19,752 nt of DNA from Thermoplasmata archaeon (GTDB taxonomy: Archaea; Thermoplasmatota; Thermoplasmata; GCA-020350865): positions 3,452,083 through 3,471,834 of the forward strand of contig CP070672.1 of NCBI GenBank assembly GCA_020351895.1, written 5' to 3'. Every line of letters starts with the position of its first letter. Position 1 is the first letter of the stretch. Under the pieces are notes generated by a model that was not told the DNA's origin, did not search any database, and saw nothing but the letters and a program-made list of their open reading frames with translations. Shown in pieces: positions 7,494-15,314 of the stretch. The translations under genes and the position numbers were made by a program.

Positions 7494-7528
7494 TTATGCC
7501 TCGACCTTGCTCTTTTCGAACAGGAAAA

Positions 7529-7537
7529 CTATAAAAA
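7529..7537 (+). promoter_or_regulatory. TATA-like box of rpo11
   Basis: CTATAAAAA is placed so that transcription would begin near 7560, giving a leader of about 27 nt before the ATG at 7587. That leader contains the GGAGG ribosome site at 7574-7578. Confidence 0.55.
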
Positions 7538-7586
7538 TGATACATGCGATAACCATGGCACTCACCCGCCTATGGAGGCTGAAAGT

Positions 7587-8060
7587 ATGGAACTAAGCCT
7601 TGTATCGAAAGATAAAAAATCGGTTGTTATAGAACTCACTGACGCGAAAGATACCATTATACATCCTCTGATCGATAGGCTTCTTTCAGATAAGGATGTA
7701 GTTTTGGCCACATATAAAATAGGGCATCCTCAGCTCGATAAACCAAGATTGACAGTGAAAACCCAGAAGGTAACCCCCGAAACGGCGGTTAAGAAAGCGG
7801 CAGACAACCTGGCTAAGGAAATAAAAGATCTGAAAAAAGAGTTCGAGAGGGCGATAAAGAGCCCGAAAGGGAAGAAACCGAAAGTGAGCAAACCCAAGAA
7901 GATTGAGGCAAAGAAGGCAGCTGCTAAGAAACCTAAGAAGAAAGAGGCAAAGAAGCCGAAACCCAAGGCAAAGGAAGCAAAACCGAAGTCAAAGCCCGTT
8001 AAGAAGAAGACCACCACCACAAAGGCAAAGTCTACAAAGAAGAAGACAAAATCGAAATAG
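7587..8060 (+). CDS. rpo11: DNA-directed RNA polymerase subunit Rpo11 (RpoL) with a long lysine-rich C-terminal tail
   Basis: Residues 1-90 match Rpo11/RpoL, the archaeal counterpart of Rpb11 and AC19, which pairs with Rpo3 in the polymerase assembly platform. Diagnostic segments are TIIHPLIDRLL (23-33) and ATYKIGHPQLDKPRLTV (41-57), followed by the C-terminal helix to about 90. A 67-residue tail follows (91-157). It has 33 lysines plus many Ala and Pro in KKP/KPK patterns, reminiscent of histone H1 tails. Ordinary Rpo11 ends at about 90-100 residues, so the tail is an extension. The ATG at 7587 is chosen over the ATG at 7572 because GGAGG at 7574-7578 is an ideal ribosome site and the protein then begins at the family's usual residue. 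The gene is convergent with thrS, 37 nt away. Confidence 0.88.
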   Translation: MELSLVSKDKKSVVIELTDAKDTIIHPLIDRLLSDKDVVLATYKIGHPQLDKPRLTVKTQKVTPETAVKKAADNLAKEIKDLKKEFERAIKSPKGKKPKVSKPKKIEAKKAAAKKPKKKEAKKPKPKAKEAKPKSKPVKKKTTTTKAKSTKKKTKSK

Positions 8061-8097
8061 AGATGCTCCTAGGATCTTTTGGGAGAGTAGAATCTTA

Positions 8098-9963
8098 TTA
8101 TCCCCTGAAAATCGGTCTTTTACTCAGAAGTATGGGAAGTGTCAGATCCTCGAATGGATAATTGTTCTGCTTCTTTTTGATGTGGTCGCTCAGTTCTTTT
8201 ATTGTATATTTCGTGATATCACCCTCTCTGAATCTGACTGGCAGTTTTTTGCTCTCTTTCTCCTTTGCTCCCAATACAATGATCATGTTTATCCATTCCT
8301 TCTCTGCATCCCTGATCTTTCTTCCCACCTTCTCATCCCGGTCATCTATATCCACCCTGGCATGGAGTTGATTTGCAAGGTCTTCACAGTCCTTTAAGTA
8401 CTCCTCTGAGACAGGGATCAATCTGATTTGAGTGGGTGAGAGCCAGAAAGGTAATTTACCCTTTCCCCCCTTTTTCATTTTTATAGCCTGGCGCTCGAGT
8501 ATGGCATAAAGGTCTCTGTCAATAGCACCTGGTATACTGGCATGCAAAAGTAGGGGATTCTTCTTCTTGCCATCCTTGTCCACATAGGTGATATCGAATA
8601 GCTTAGTATTCTCGACATCGATTTGGACCGTCGATAATGTGGATGAGTTACCCAATGCATCGTTTACACTGAACTCGAATTTCATTATAAAGTAGAAGAA
8701 TCTCTCCTTCCACAATTCGAGTAGGACAGGTTTATCTATCATCTTTACCAGTTCTTTGGCAAAATCTTCGTTTTCATAATAGAAGTCTGAGACGAAGCGC
8801 ATTGCCACCTCGTATTCAACATCTATGTCTTCCATCCATTTCATGCTCATTACATACTGCTTCTTGAACTCCTCCTTTGCCTGATTGAGGTCCGCAGCAA
8901 GTGTGTGCATATCAGGCATGGTAAAGGCTCTTAACCTTCTCAGACCGGAAAGCTCGCCGCTTTGCTCCCTCCTGAAACTGTAATGTGTGAGCTCGTACAG
9001 TTTTAAAGGGAGATGCTTATAGGACATTGTCATGTCGTGACCCATTAGGTACTGACCAAAGCAGGCTGCAAATCGAAGGAAATAATTCTTCTCATCCGAC
9101 TTTACGAGGTACTGCCTTGCTGGGAACCTGTTGAGGTATTTACTCAGCTGTGGATGCAAAAAGTCGTACATGACCGGGGTTTCCACCTGCATTGCACCGT
9201 AATCACTGAGCATGTTGGAGATGTGCCTCTCCAACAGATTCTTAATAAGAAAACCCTTTGGATACCACCTAAAATTGCCTGGATCAGATCCAGGCTCGTA
9301 GTCCACGAGCTCCAGCTCCTGCATGAGCCTGACATGGGGAGGTTCCGCCTTTGCCTTTCTGCTTTTTCCTCTCTCGTATTTGTAGAATGTTTCGAGCTCT
9401 TTATTTTTCGAGAAATCGTAATCCTCAACTTTGACCAACTCCCCATGGGGGGTGAGTACGAACCACTCCGAGTGAAGCTCTTTTTCCTTTCTTAGGGCTT
9501 CGGGAATCTTCTCCTCTTTTCCTCCTTTTTCCTCCACCTTTTCGATCATTATCTCCCTTGACAATTCTGATAGGGGATGACCCTTGGCCTTCAGATTGAA
9601 GCTTTTGTACCAACCGAATGGAGCCCTTGTCACATCATAGCCTTCATTTCGTATGGAGTCCTCAAGTTCCCTTACAATTTCCCTGGCAAATTCCGGATTT
9701 GAAGGGGAGCTGGTTAGATGAACGTACGGGTAAACAAGAACCTTTTTGATTTGTAGTTGCTCTGCAATTTCTCTCAGGTTATCGATGTACCGTTTCACAA
9801 CCTCATCCTTAAAACCCTCATCCTGCTTTTCCACTGACGTGAAGATGACCAATGCTTCCTCCACCCTGTTCTTCTTTGTATCTTCGGTAAGCTCCTCAGC
9901 GAACTTCGTCTTTTTCTTTGTCTCAAATTCCATGAAGTCGGCATGGATGAATAGCAATCTCAT
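8098..9963 (-). CDS. thrS: Threonyl-tRNA synthetase, archaeal type with N-terminal editing domain
   Basis: The 621-residue class II synthetase charges tRNA-Thr. Residues 1-140 form the archaeal editing domain related to D-aminoacyl-tRNA deacylase (MRLLFIHADFMEFE; HLTSSPSNPEFA at 82-93; FGWYKSFNLKAKGHPLSELS at 116-135), which clears mischarged seryl-tRNA. The catalytic core contains motif 2 (FRREQSGELSGLRRLRAF, 330-347), zinc ligands C301, H353 and H474 at spacings like the bacterial enzyme, and motif 3 near GAIDRDLYAILE (479-490). The anticodon-binding domain occupies about 505-621 (PFWLSPTQIRLIPVS). The frame is open further upstream to 10029, but the ATG at 9963 is preferred because archaeal ThrRS starts exactly here and GGTGA lies just upstream. 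A TATA-like TTTTTATT on the minus strand near 10000-10008 implies a short leader. Confidence 0.95.
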   Translation of the reverse strand: MRLLFIHADFMEFETKKKTKFAEELTEDTKKNRVEEALVIFTSVEKQDEGFKDEVVKRYIDNLREIAEQLQIKKVLVYPYVHLTSSPSNPEFAREIVRELEDSIRNEGYDVTRAPFGWYKSFNLKAKGHPLSELSREIMIEKVEEKGGKEEKIPEALRKEKELHSEWFVLTPHGELVKVEDYDFSKNKELETFYKYERGKSRKAKAEPPHVRLMQELELVDYEPGSDPGNFRWYPKGFLIKNLLERHISNMLSDYGAMQVETPVMYDFLHPQLSKYLNRFPARQYLVKSDEKNYFLRFAACFGQYLMGHDMTMSYKHLPLKLYELTHYSFRREQSGELSGLRRLRAFTMPDMHTLAADLNQAKEEFKKQYVMSMKWMEDIDVEYEVAMRFVSDFYYENEDFAKELVKMIDKPVLLELWKERFFYFIMKFEFSVNDALGNSSTLSTVQIDVENTKLFDITYVDKDGKKKNPLLLHASIPGAIDRDLYAILERQAIKMKKGGKGKLPFWLSPTQIRLIPVSEEYLKDCEDLANQLHARVDIDDRDEKVGRKIRDAEKEWINMIIVLGAKEKESKKLPVRFREGDITKYTIKELSDHIKKKQNNYPFEDLTLPILLSKRPIFRG

Positions 9964-10400
9964 TGGATTCACCGTTGGTTCGAAACGAAAAGCGAAAGCA
10001 TGAATAAAAATGTTTGGATTGTAAGGCAACTGCCCTTCGCCCCTATGATCTTGATTTCATTCTTAAAAAACCTCTTTTGATGTTTACTAGTTCCCCATGT
10101 TGTTTCCCTCCTTCTCAACTTTGATCTAAATTATTTGTTTATGATGTAGGACACCAAAAATAGGGTTTTTATCCCGCCCTCATTCCCCCTCCTCCCACCC
10201 TTTATCCATATTCATGTGTTAAAGAAATTAGGTATCAAAGAAGAGCATATTCTTATGAAAAATCCTATACAACTCCAAGGTGCAGAACATAAAACTCGAG
10301 AATCCAACTCTATTTCAAAAACAATAAATTCGTACGACTATTCAAAAAATGTTCTAAAAGCCTTAAGTACTAGTAAGCCATTGCCCTTCTGTATACCAAA

Positions 10401-10410
10401 AATATATAAG
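10401..10410 (+). promoter_or_regulatory. TATA-like box of the first giant secreted-protein gene
   Basis: AATATATAAG is well matched to the archaeal TATA consensus and would place transcription start near 10430, about 20 nt before the ATG at 10453. Confidence 0.6.
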
Positions 10411-10414
10411 TTGA

Positions 10415-10432
10415 AACTTCGTTTACGAAGTT
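10415..10432. promoter_or_regulatory. 18-bp inverted repeat AACTTCGT-TT-ACGAAGTT, candidate operator at the transcription start
   Basis: A perfect 8-bp inverted repeat with a 2-bp centre, located between the TATA-like box and the start codon and covering the predicted transcription start. A protein bound here would block initiation, so a repressor operator is the simplest reading. If transcribed, it could also form a hairpin in the leader just before the G-rich ribosome site (GGGGG, 10439-10443). Confidence 0.45.
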
Positions 10433-10452
10433 AAGTTTGGGGGCTTGAAAAT

Positions 10453-13400
10453 ATGATAAACGATAGTAGGGATAAGAGCAATGGGCTTGTAAGAAAAATG
10501 GGTACATTTATGCTCACACTGGTAATGGTTCTGAGTGTATTTGTGGGCATGATAAATTTTGTACCGGTTGAGGTAGAGGCTTTGCAAACAGATGTGGATG
10601 CATATGGTTATTATTTTGTGGACTCCAAGGAACCGGATCCAGTGGAAACATACAGCTGGATAGATGGTGTGACAGGAGGTACAGCAACTGGATTGGGAGA
10701 CGATGCTAACTCAGGTTTTATAGCCCTGGGATTTTCGTTTTTCTATTATGATACATTCTATACCGATGTAACCATCTGTTCCAATGGCTGGGTCAGTTTC
10801 ATTGATGATCTAAATACTGATAGTGTTCCAGATCAGATTCCTGATGTGTCCGATCCAGCGGGTGTAATCGCTCCTTTTTGGACGGATTTGGATCCCAGTT
10901 ATCCCGGAGCAGAGGTTTACTATAAATTCGATGTTGACAAATTCATTGTAACCTGGTGGGACGTTCCCATCAAGGGAACGGCGGAGCTTCAAAGATTCGA
11001 AGTAGTTCTCTTTGATTCTGGAGAGATATTGTTCCAATACATGGACCTTGACATGCCCCTTCCTACCGATCCACCTTTTCCATGGCCCGGTGTTGGCATA
11101 GAAAGTTCATTTGGAGACATAGGTCTTGGATATAATGATGTGCTTGAAGATAATCTTGCAATTAGATACTACATTTTCCCGCCTGCATTTCCAGATGATC
11201 TTGCAGTTATCGGGACCGATCTAACACCCACGAATGTAGAGCAGGGAGAGCAGGATATTCCCATTTTGGGACTGACACTCACCGCCGATAACAACGCAAT
11301 AGGTGTATCCTCAATAAACATTGCCCTGACAGGTACAGCCACAGATACAGATATCACCGTGGCAAAATTATGGCATGATAAAAATAACAATGGAATACCA
11401 GAAGCGATAATAGACGAAATAATAGCCCAATCTCCCTTCGCTTTGGGTCAAGCAGGTCTAAGTATCCCGTTTGTTACAGGACAAACCTTACTGGTCAGGG
11501 TAGGAATTCCACAAAACGTGATCATCACTTATGATATTTCTCCCATGGCACCTATTGGTGCTACTTGTGGAGCTCAAGTCATATCCATTATTCTTGCCCC
11601 GGACTTCGATACTGTTAGTGGATTACCTGTAAGTTCACTAACTTCTAGTATTGCTGGCCCGACTCCCGATACGCTCACGGTTTCTTCCTCGAGTTTGCAG
11701 TCTGCAAGTGCTCCTTTTGGCCAAGGTCAAGCCATGATCCCAATGGCATTGCTGACCTGTACCGCGTCTTCTGATAGAGCGGACATATTTGCCATCATGG
11801 TGGAGTTGTCAGCATCTGCAAATATTAAATTTTTCAATGCATATGCCCGTCTGTTTCATGATGTCGATGACGATGGACAATTTGATGCAACAATAGATGT
11901 TCAGTTGGGAGACGGCCCCTTCAGCTCAACTCCTCCTTATACAGCTGCATTATTTCCAAAGGGTGTTACCTCCTATTTCAGGGTCAATGCCGGTACAAAT
12001 GAGCAGTTGATAATAGCATATGATATTGAATATTTGGCTAATCCTGGGGTCACTGCAGATGTATACTTAGAGAGTACGTCCGTTCTAGCGCCCATGGATA
12101 CCGTCAGTGCGTCGGGATTTCCATTCACATCCAATCAAGTACAAATCACGGCATTTACCCAGCCTTCTATGATCTCTTCCTTCACATATAATCCACCCAC
12201 AATCGATGGAAGATACCACAGTGGTGAGTGGGCAGATGCAACTACCACGGATCTTATCAACTTAAGGGGCAATGGTATTCAGACCATTTGCCAAGTGATG
12301 AATGATAACTTTACACTTTACATGGTTTTGGATGCTGTTGGCGATACAACACGAAACCCCACGGACGTTTCTTCAATAGGCTTCGATACAAATCATGATG
12401 AGGTTGCAACCACAGGAGAAGAAGATCAATTCGTCATTGGCGGTTGGCTGCCGAATCAAACTGCCCATTATGTTTTCGATACACCAAGTACAGGCTGGGT
12501 CGTTGAGGATTCTCCTTTTAGCCATGTAAATTTAGCTGGTGCTTGGGGTTTCAATTCCACTGATAACTTAGGTATGTGGCACAGATTCTACGAGTACCAA
12601 ATTCCACTGAGCCTACTTGGTGTCCCAACACCTGTCCCACCAGGATATACCGTGGGATTCACAGTGGGAAGACACGACAATGTTACCGACACTTATTTCC
12701 CAGGCTCCCATGATCCAACCCCGATAGGGACCTCAAATCAGACCTATTGGCCCATGTACTATGCGAGTGCAATAACGGATTTGTCCATGATGGGAAACCT
12801 TATTCTAAGCTCATACAACACACCTCCGCTCTTGGAATGGACCGGGGAGGTTGGATATATAACAGATGGAGTTAGCCCGGATTCCGGGACCCAATCCACA
12901 CCTTTCGTGTACAGGGTCAAATATTCGGATTTCAACAATCATCCTCCGGCTTCAGGATATCCCAAGTTATACATTCAGAAACCCTGCGGAATTAATTGGG
13001 AATTGAGTCCGTTCACCATGAACGTCGACGATTGGGTTGGCACGGAGGGTGATTACACAGCAGGTAGACTCTATACATATACAAAAAAATTAAGCCCTGC
13101 AGGAACAGACTATGCATACTTCTTCAATGCAACCGATGGTATGCACTGGGCAACTGGAGATCCCACCTTCGAATGCACCGACGGACCTGATGTGACATTT
13201 ACGAACACACCACCGGTTTTGGAATGGACAGGCGAGGCTGGATGGGAAACGGACGGTGTGAACCCGGATTCCGGGATCCCGGGTACAACTACATTCGAGT
13301 ATAAAATAAAATATTCAGATATCGACGATGAAGCCCCAGTTGCTGGCTATCCCAAGGTATTCATAGAGAAACCCTGCGGTGTGCCATGGACGGCAAGCCC

Positions 13401-15234
13401 CTTCGAAATGACCCGTGTGGCTTGGGTGGGTGGACCCAATGATTACGTAGCAGGGGCGATTTACAGTTACCCAACAACTTTAACGCCTTGGGGTGACGAT
13501 TATGGATATTACTTCAATGCAACCGACGGCTCTGACTGGGCAACCGAGGCTCCAACCATCCCGTGTACAAGTGGACCTGTTGTAAATACCCCGCCGGTTT
13601 TGGACTGGACGGGCCAGCCTGGTTATGTTTCTGACGGAATAGATCCAGATACCGGTAATACCAGTACAGTATTTGAATACAGAATTAAATATTCAGATGC
13701 CGATAACAACACTCCCGAATCGGGCTATCCTTTGGTGTACATCGAGAAGCCATGCGGTGTCCCTTACCCGGGAAGTCCGTACACAATGAACTTTCTATCA
13801 TGGGTAGGCGCGGAATTCGATTATGTGGCGGGTGCGATATATAACCGGTTATATAATTTTCTCAATCCCGCAACCGATTATGCGTATTATTTCAACGTCA
13901 CCGACGGAATAGAATGGGCAACCGGTCCGCCTACTGTTCCCTGTTTAGATGGACCTGTTGTGAATCCCCTAAACACCCCGCCGGTTTTGGAATGGACGAA
14001 CGAGCCCGGTTACGGAGGAGACGGAGTGCACCCAGATTTTGGCACCACGGCTGACTATTTTGAGTACAGGATCAACTATTCAGATGCGGATAACGACCCC
14101 CCGGCTTCCGGTTATCCGGAACTGCACATCGATAAACCATGCGGTGAAGCATGGGGTGCCCTTCCCTTCGAGATGGAAGAAAAAGATCCTGCTGATACAA
14201 ACTATGTCGATGGCAAGATATATTATTTCATAACTCAGTTGGTTCCTGCGGGTTCGGACTATGCATATTATTTCTTAGCTAAAGATGTTAACGATGCTTT
14301 GGCAACTGGTGATCCCACAATCCCATGTGCAAACGGACCTTTAGTGGATCCTGCCAGTGTTCTTGATGGCCCACCCAACCTGGAAGTTCATAGAAATCCT
14401 CCACATGTAGATCTCAATTGGGATGCCGTGACAGGAGCAGATTCGTACCGGGTCTACACTTCAACAGATAGGTTCCTGGACTTTGCCTCATGGACCCTAC
14501 TGGCCTCTCCAACAGGAACGAATTACCAACATTTAAACGGGATGAGCAGTCAAACCCAATATTATGTTATCAGGGGTTTCAATGACACAGAAGGTTTGGG
14601 CAATCCTTCAGGTATGGGGACCCTGGCTTACGCCTCCTTCGCAACAGGAGGCAACCCCTCTGTGCAGATTTGGTTCTCCTTGCCATACAGGAGCATGTAT
14701 ACCAAGGCGAGTCACATCACTGACGAGCTGACATCAAGCAGCATAACTGTTCTTGGGAAATGGGATAATGATAAGCAGAAATCAATAGTATATACGTATT
14801 TCAGAGGGAGATGGCGAGGTCCTGATTTCGACATCAATGCCGGAGACGCACTATGGGTCAGGACTATTTCAGACTTCAATTGGTATATCAACGGCACAGA
14901 TAAAGATGTGACCCTGAACTTCATCTACAAATCTGCCAAGCGCAATATCAACTGGATTTCATTACCATACTCAGGATATTATGCCAATGCGCATGAATTG
15001 GTGGCAGCCATTGAAGGTGGGGACGGCATCGGCTTCGGCAGCCCCAGCACCAAGATATCAGCAGTGGTGAAGTGGGACGCAGCCACACAATCAGAAATAA
15101 GATACGATTATGACGGTGGAACGGGCTGGGGTGGAGTCGACTTCTCAATCGGGCCCATGGACGGTATCTACATCGAGGTAATTGCTGATTTCAGCTGGCC
15201 GCCCGAAATGGTGACGCCACCATTGCCGCCCTAG
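10453..15234 (+). CDS. Giant secreted modular protein (1593 residues): beta domains, CBM9-like domain, four Cys-pair repeats, FN3, duplicated C-terminal module
   Basis: Function unknown. A signal peptide (hydrophobic 17-37, likely cleavage after VEA43) shows export. Visible modules: an N-terminal beta domain (about 48-245) with ICSNGWVSF and APFWTDLDP, a pattern common in archaeal extracellular proteins. Two related beta domains follow (about 247-405 and 406-575), each with a Ca-binding-like loop (HDKNNNG from 308; HDVDDDG from 469). Then come a CBM9/DOMON-like domain opening with IDGRYHSGEW (584-788), four tandem repeats of 125-129 residues (789-1298) with two cysteines each, and an FN3-like domain (about 1305-1400). 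Two copies of a C-terminal module (1401-1495, 1496-1590) share W-F/I-S-L-P-Y and GDALWV/MDGIYIEV. No transmembrane anchor or PGF-type sorting signal is seen; the end is Pro-rich. A surface adhesin, matrix or substrate-binding protein is plausible. The ATG at 10453 follows GGGGG. Paralogous to the gene at 17135. Confidence 0.85.
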   Translation: MINDSRDKSNGLVRKMGTFMLTLVMVLSVFVGMINFVPVEVEALQTDVDAYGYYFVDSKEPDPVETYSWIDGVTGGTATGLGDDANSGFIALGFSFFYYDTFYTDVTICSNGWVSFIDDLNTDSVPDQIPDVSDPAGVIAPFWTDLDPSYPGAEVYYKFDVDKFIVTWWDVPIKGTAELQRFEVVLFDSGEILFQYMDLDMPLPTDPPFPWPGVGIESSFGDIGLGYNDVLEDNLAIRYYIFPPAFPDDLAVIGTDLTPTNVEQGEQDIPILGLTLTADNNAIGVSSINIALTGTATDTDITVAKLWHDKNNNGIPEAIIDEIIAQSPFALGQAGLSIPFVTGQTLLVRVGIPQNVIITYDISPMAPIGATCGAQVISIILAPDFDTVSGLPVSSLTSSIAGPTPDTLTVSSSSLQSASAPFGQGQAMIPMALLTCTASSDRADIFAIMVELSASANIKFFNAYARLFHDVDDDGQFDATIDVQLGDGPFSSTPPYTAALFPKGVTSYFRVNAGTNEQLIIAYDIEYLANPGVTADVYLESTSVLAPMDTVSASGFPFTSNQVQITAFTQPSMISSFTYNPPTIDGRYHSGEWADATTTDLINLRGNGIQTICQVMNDNFTLYMVLDAVGDTTRNPTDVSSIGFDTNHDEVATTGEEDQFVIGGWLPNQTAHYVFDTPSTGWVVEDSPFSHVNLAGAWGFNSTDNLGMWHRFYEYQIPLSLLGVPTPVPPGYTVGFTVGRHDNVTDTYFPGSHDPTPIGTSNQTYWPMYYASAITDLSMMGNLILSSYNTPPLLEWTGEVGYITDGVSPDSGTQSTPFVYRVKYSDFNNHPPASGYPKLYIQKPCGINWELSPFTMNVDDWVGTEGDYTAGRLYTYTKKLSPAGTDYAYFFNATDGMHWATGDPTFECTDGPDVTFTNTPPVLEWTGEAGWETDGVNPDSGIPGTTTFEYKIKYSDIDDEAPVAGYPKVFIEKPCGVPWTASPFEMTRVAWVGGPNDYVAGAIYSYPTTLTPWGDDYGYYFNATDGSDWATEAPTIPCTSGPVVNTPPVLDWTGQPGYVSDGIDPDTGNTSTVFEYRIKYSDADNNTPESGYPLVYIEKPCGVPYPGSPYTMNFLSWVGAEFDYVAGAIYNRLYNFLNPATDYAYYFNVTDGIEWATGPPTVPCLDGPVVNPLNTPPVLEWTNEPGYGGDGVHPDFGTTADYFEYRINYSDADNDPPASGYPELHIDKPCGEAWGALPFEMEEKDPADTNYVDGKIYYFITQLVPAGSDYAYYFLAKDVNDALATGDPTIPCANGPLVDPASVLDGPPNLEVHRNPPHVDLNWDAVTGADSYRVYTSTDRFLDFASWTLLASPTGTNYQHLNGMSSQTQYYVIRGFNDTEGLGNPSGMGTLAYASFATGGNPSVQIWFSLPYRSMYTKASHITDELTSSSITVLGKWDNDKQKSIVYTYFRGRWRGPDFDINAGDALWVRTISDFNWYINGTDKDVTLNFIYKSAKRNINWISLPYSGYYANAHELVAAIEGGDGIGFGSPSTKISAVVKWDAATQSEIRYDYDGGTGWGGVDFSIGPMDGIYIEVIADFSWPPEMVTPPLPP
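12817..13203 (+). repeat. Tandem protein repeat unit 1 (129 codons)
   Basis: Residues 789-917 of the giant protein. It opens NTPPLLEWTGEVGY and contains KYSD, GYPKLYI, KPCG, the glycosylation sequon NAT and a closing ECTDGP. The two cysteines probably form a disulfide. Confidence 0.85.
13204..13584 (+). repeat. Tandem protein repeat unit 2 (127 codons)
   Basis: Residues 918-1044. It opens NTPPVLEWTGEAGW and keeps KYSD, GYPKVFIEKPCG, the NAT sequon and PCTSGP. The DNA of its opening (ccggttttggaatgg) is identical to that of unit 4, suggesting recent duplication or conversion. Confidence 0.85.
13585..13971 (+). repeat. Tandem protein repeat unit 3 (129 codons)
   Basis: Residues 1045-1173. It opens NTPPVLDWTGQPGY and keeps KYSDADNN, GYPLVYIEKPCG, the sequon NVT and PCLDGP. 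Confidence 0.85.
13972..14346 (+). repeat. Tandem protein repeat unit 4 (about 125 codons)
   Basis: Residues 1174-1298. It opens NTPPVLEWTNEPGY and keeps NYSDADND, GYPELHIDKPCG and PCANGP. The glycosylation sequon of units 1-3 is replaced by LAKDV, and the middle is shorter and more divergent. Confidence 0.85.
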
Positions 15235-15285
15235 TAGCTGTTAATCGATCATTTGGGAGTCAAAAAGTAGATAATGAGAATCGTA

Positions 15286-15295
15286 TGCATAAAAG
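15286..15295 (+). promoter_or_regulatory. TATA-like box before the 518-residue secreted protein gene
   Basis: TGCATAAAAG lies about 25 bp before the ATG at 15315. This allows a separate, nearly leaderless transcript, but the 80-nt gap and an AGGTGAT ribosome site also fit cotranscription with the upstream giant gene. Confidence 0.35.
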
Positions 15296-15314
15296 AAAGG
15301 TTAGGTGATTGGAG

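Larger units (their letters stand above)
10030..10452. other. Intergenic region between thrS and the first giant secreted-protein gene
   Basis: This 423-bp AT-rich region separates divergent genes. It holds the promoter of the downstream giant gene at its right end (TATA-like box 10401-10410 and an inverted repeat 10415-10432). A pyrimidine-rich stretch (CCCCCTCCTCCCACCC) lies near 10185-10200. A GTG-started frame of 72 codons at 10216-10434 is not convincing because it covers the promoter and has no recognisable features. I see no tRNA, other RNA gene or mobile element. Confidence 0.5.

Noticed and set aside
7730..8020. Minus-strand 96-codon hydrophobic frame opposite the rpo11 tail
   Set aside because: Its Phe/Leu-rich sequence is simply the complement of lysine codons in the Rpo11 tail.
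10216..10434. 72-codon GTG-started frame before the first giant gene
   Set aside because: It covers the TATA-like box and inverted repeat of the next gene, lacks a ribosome site and has no recognisable features.
12817..14346. Regularly spaced repeats considered as a CRISPR array
   Set aside because: The repeats are ~380-nt coding units inside one open frame and encode similar protein domains; there are no short identical repeats with unique spacers.
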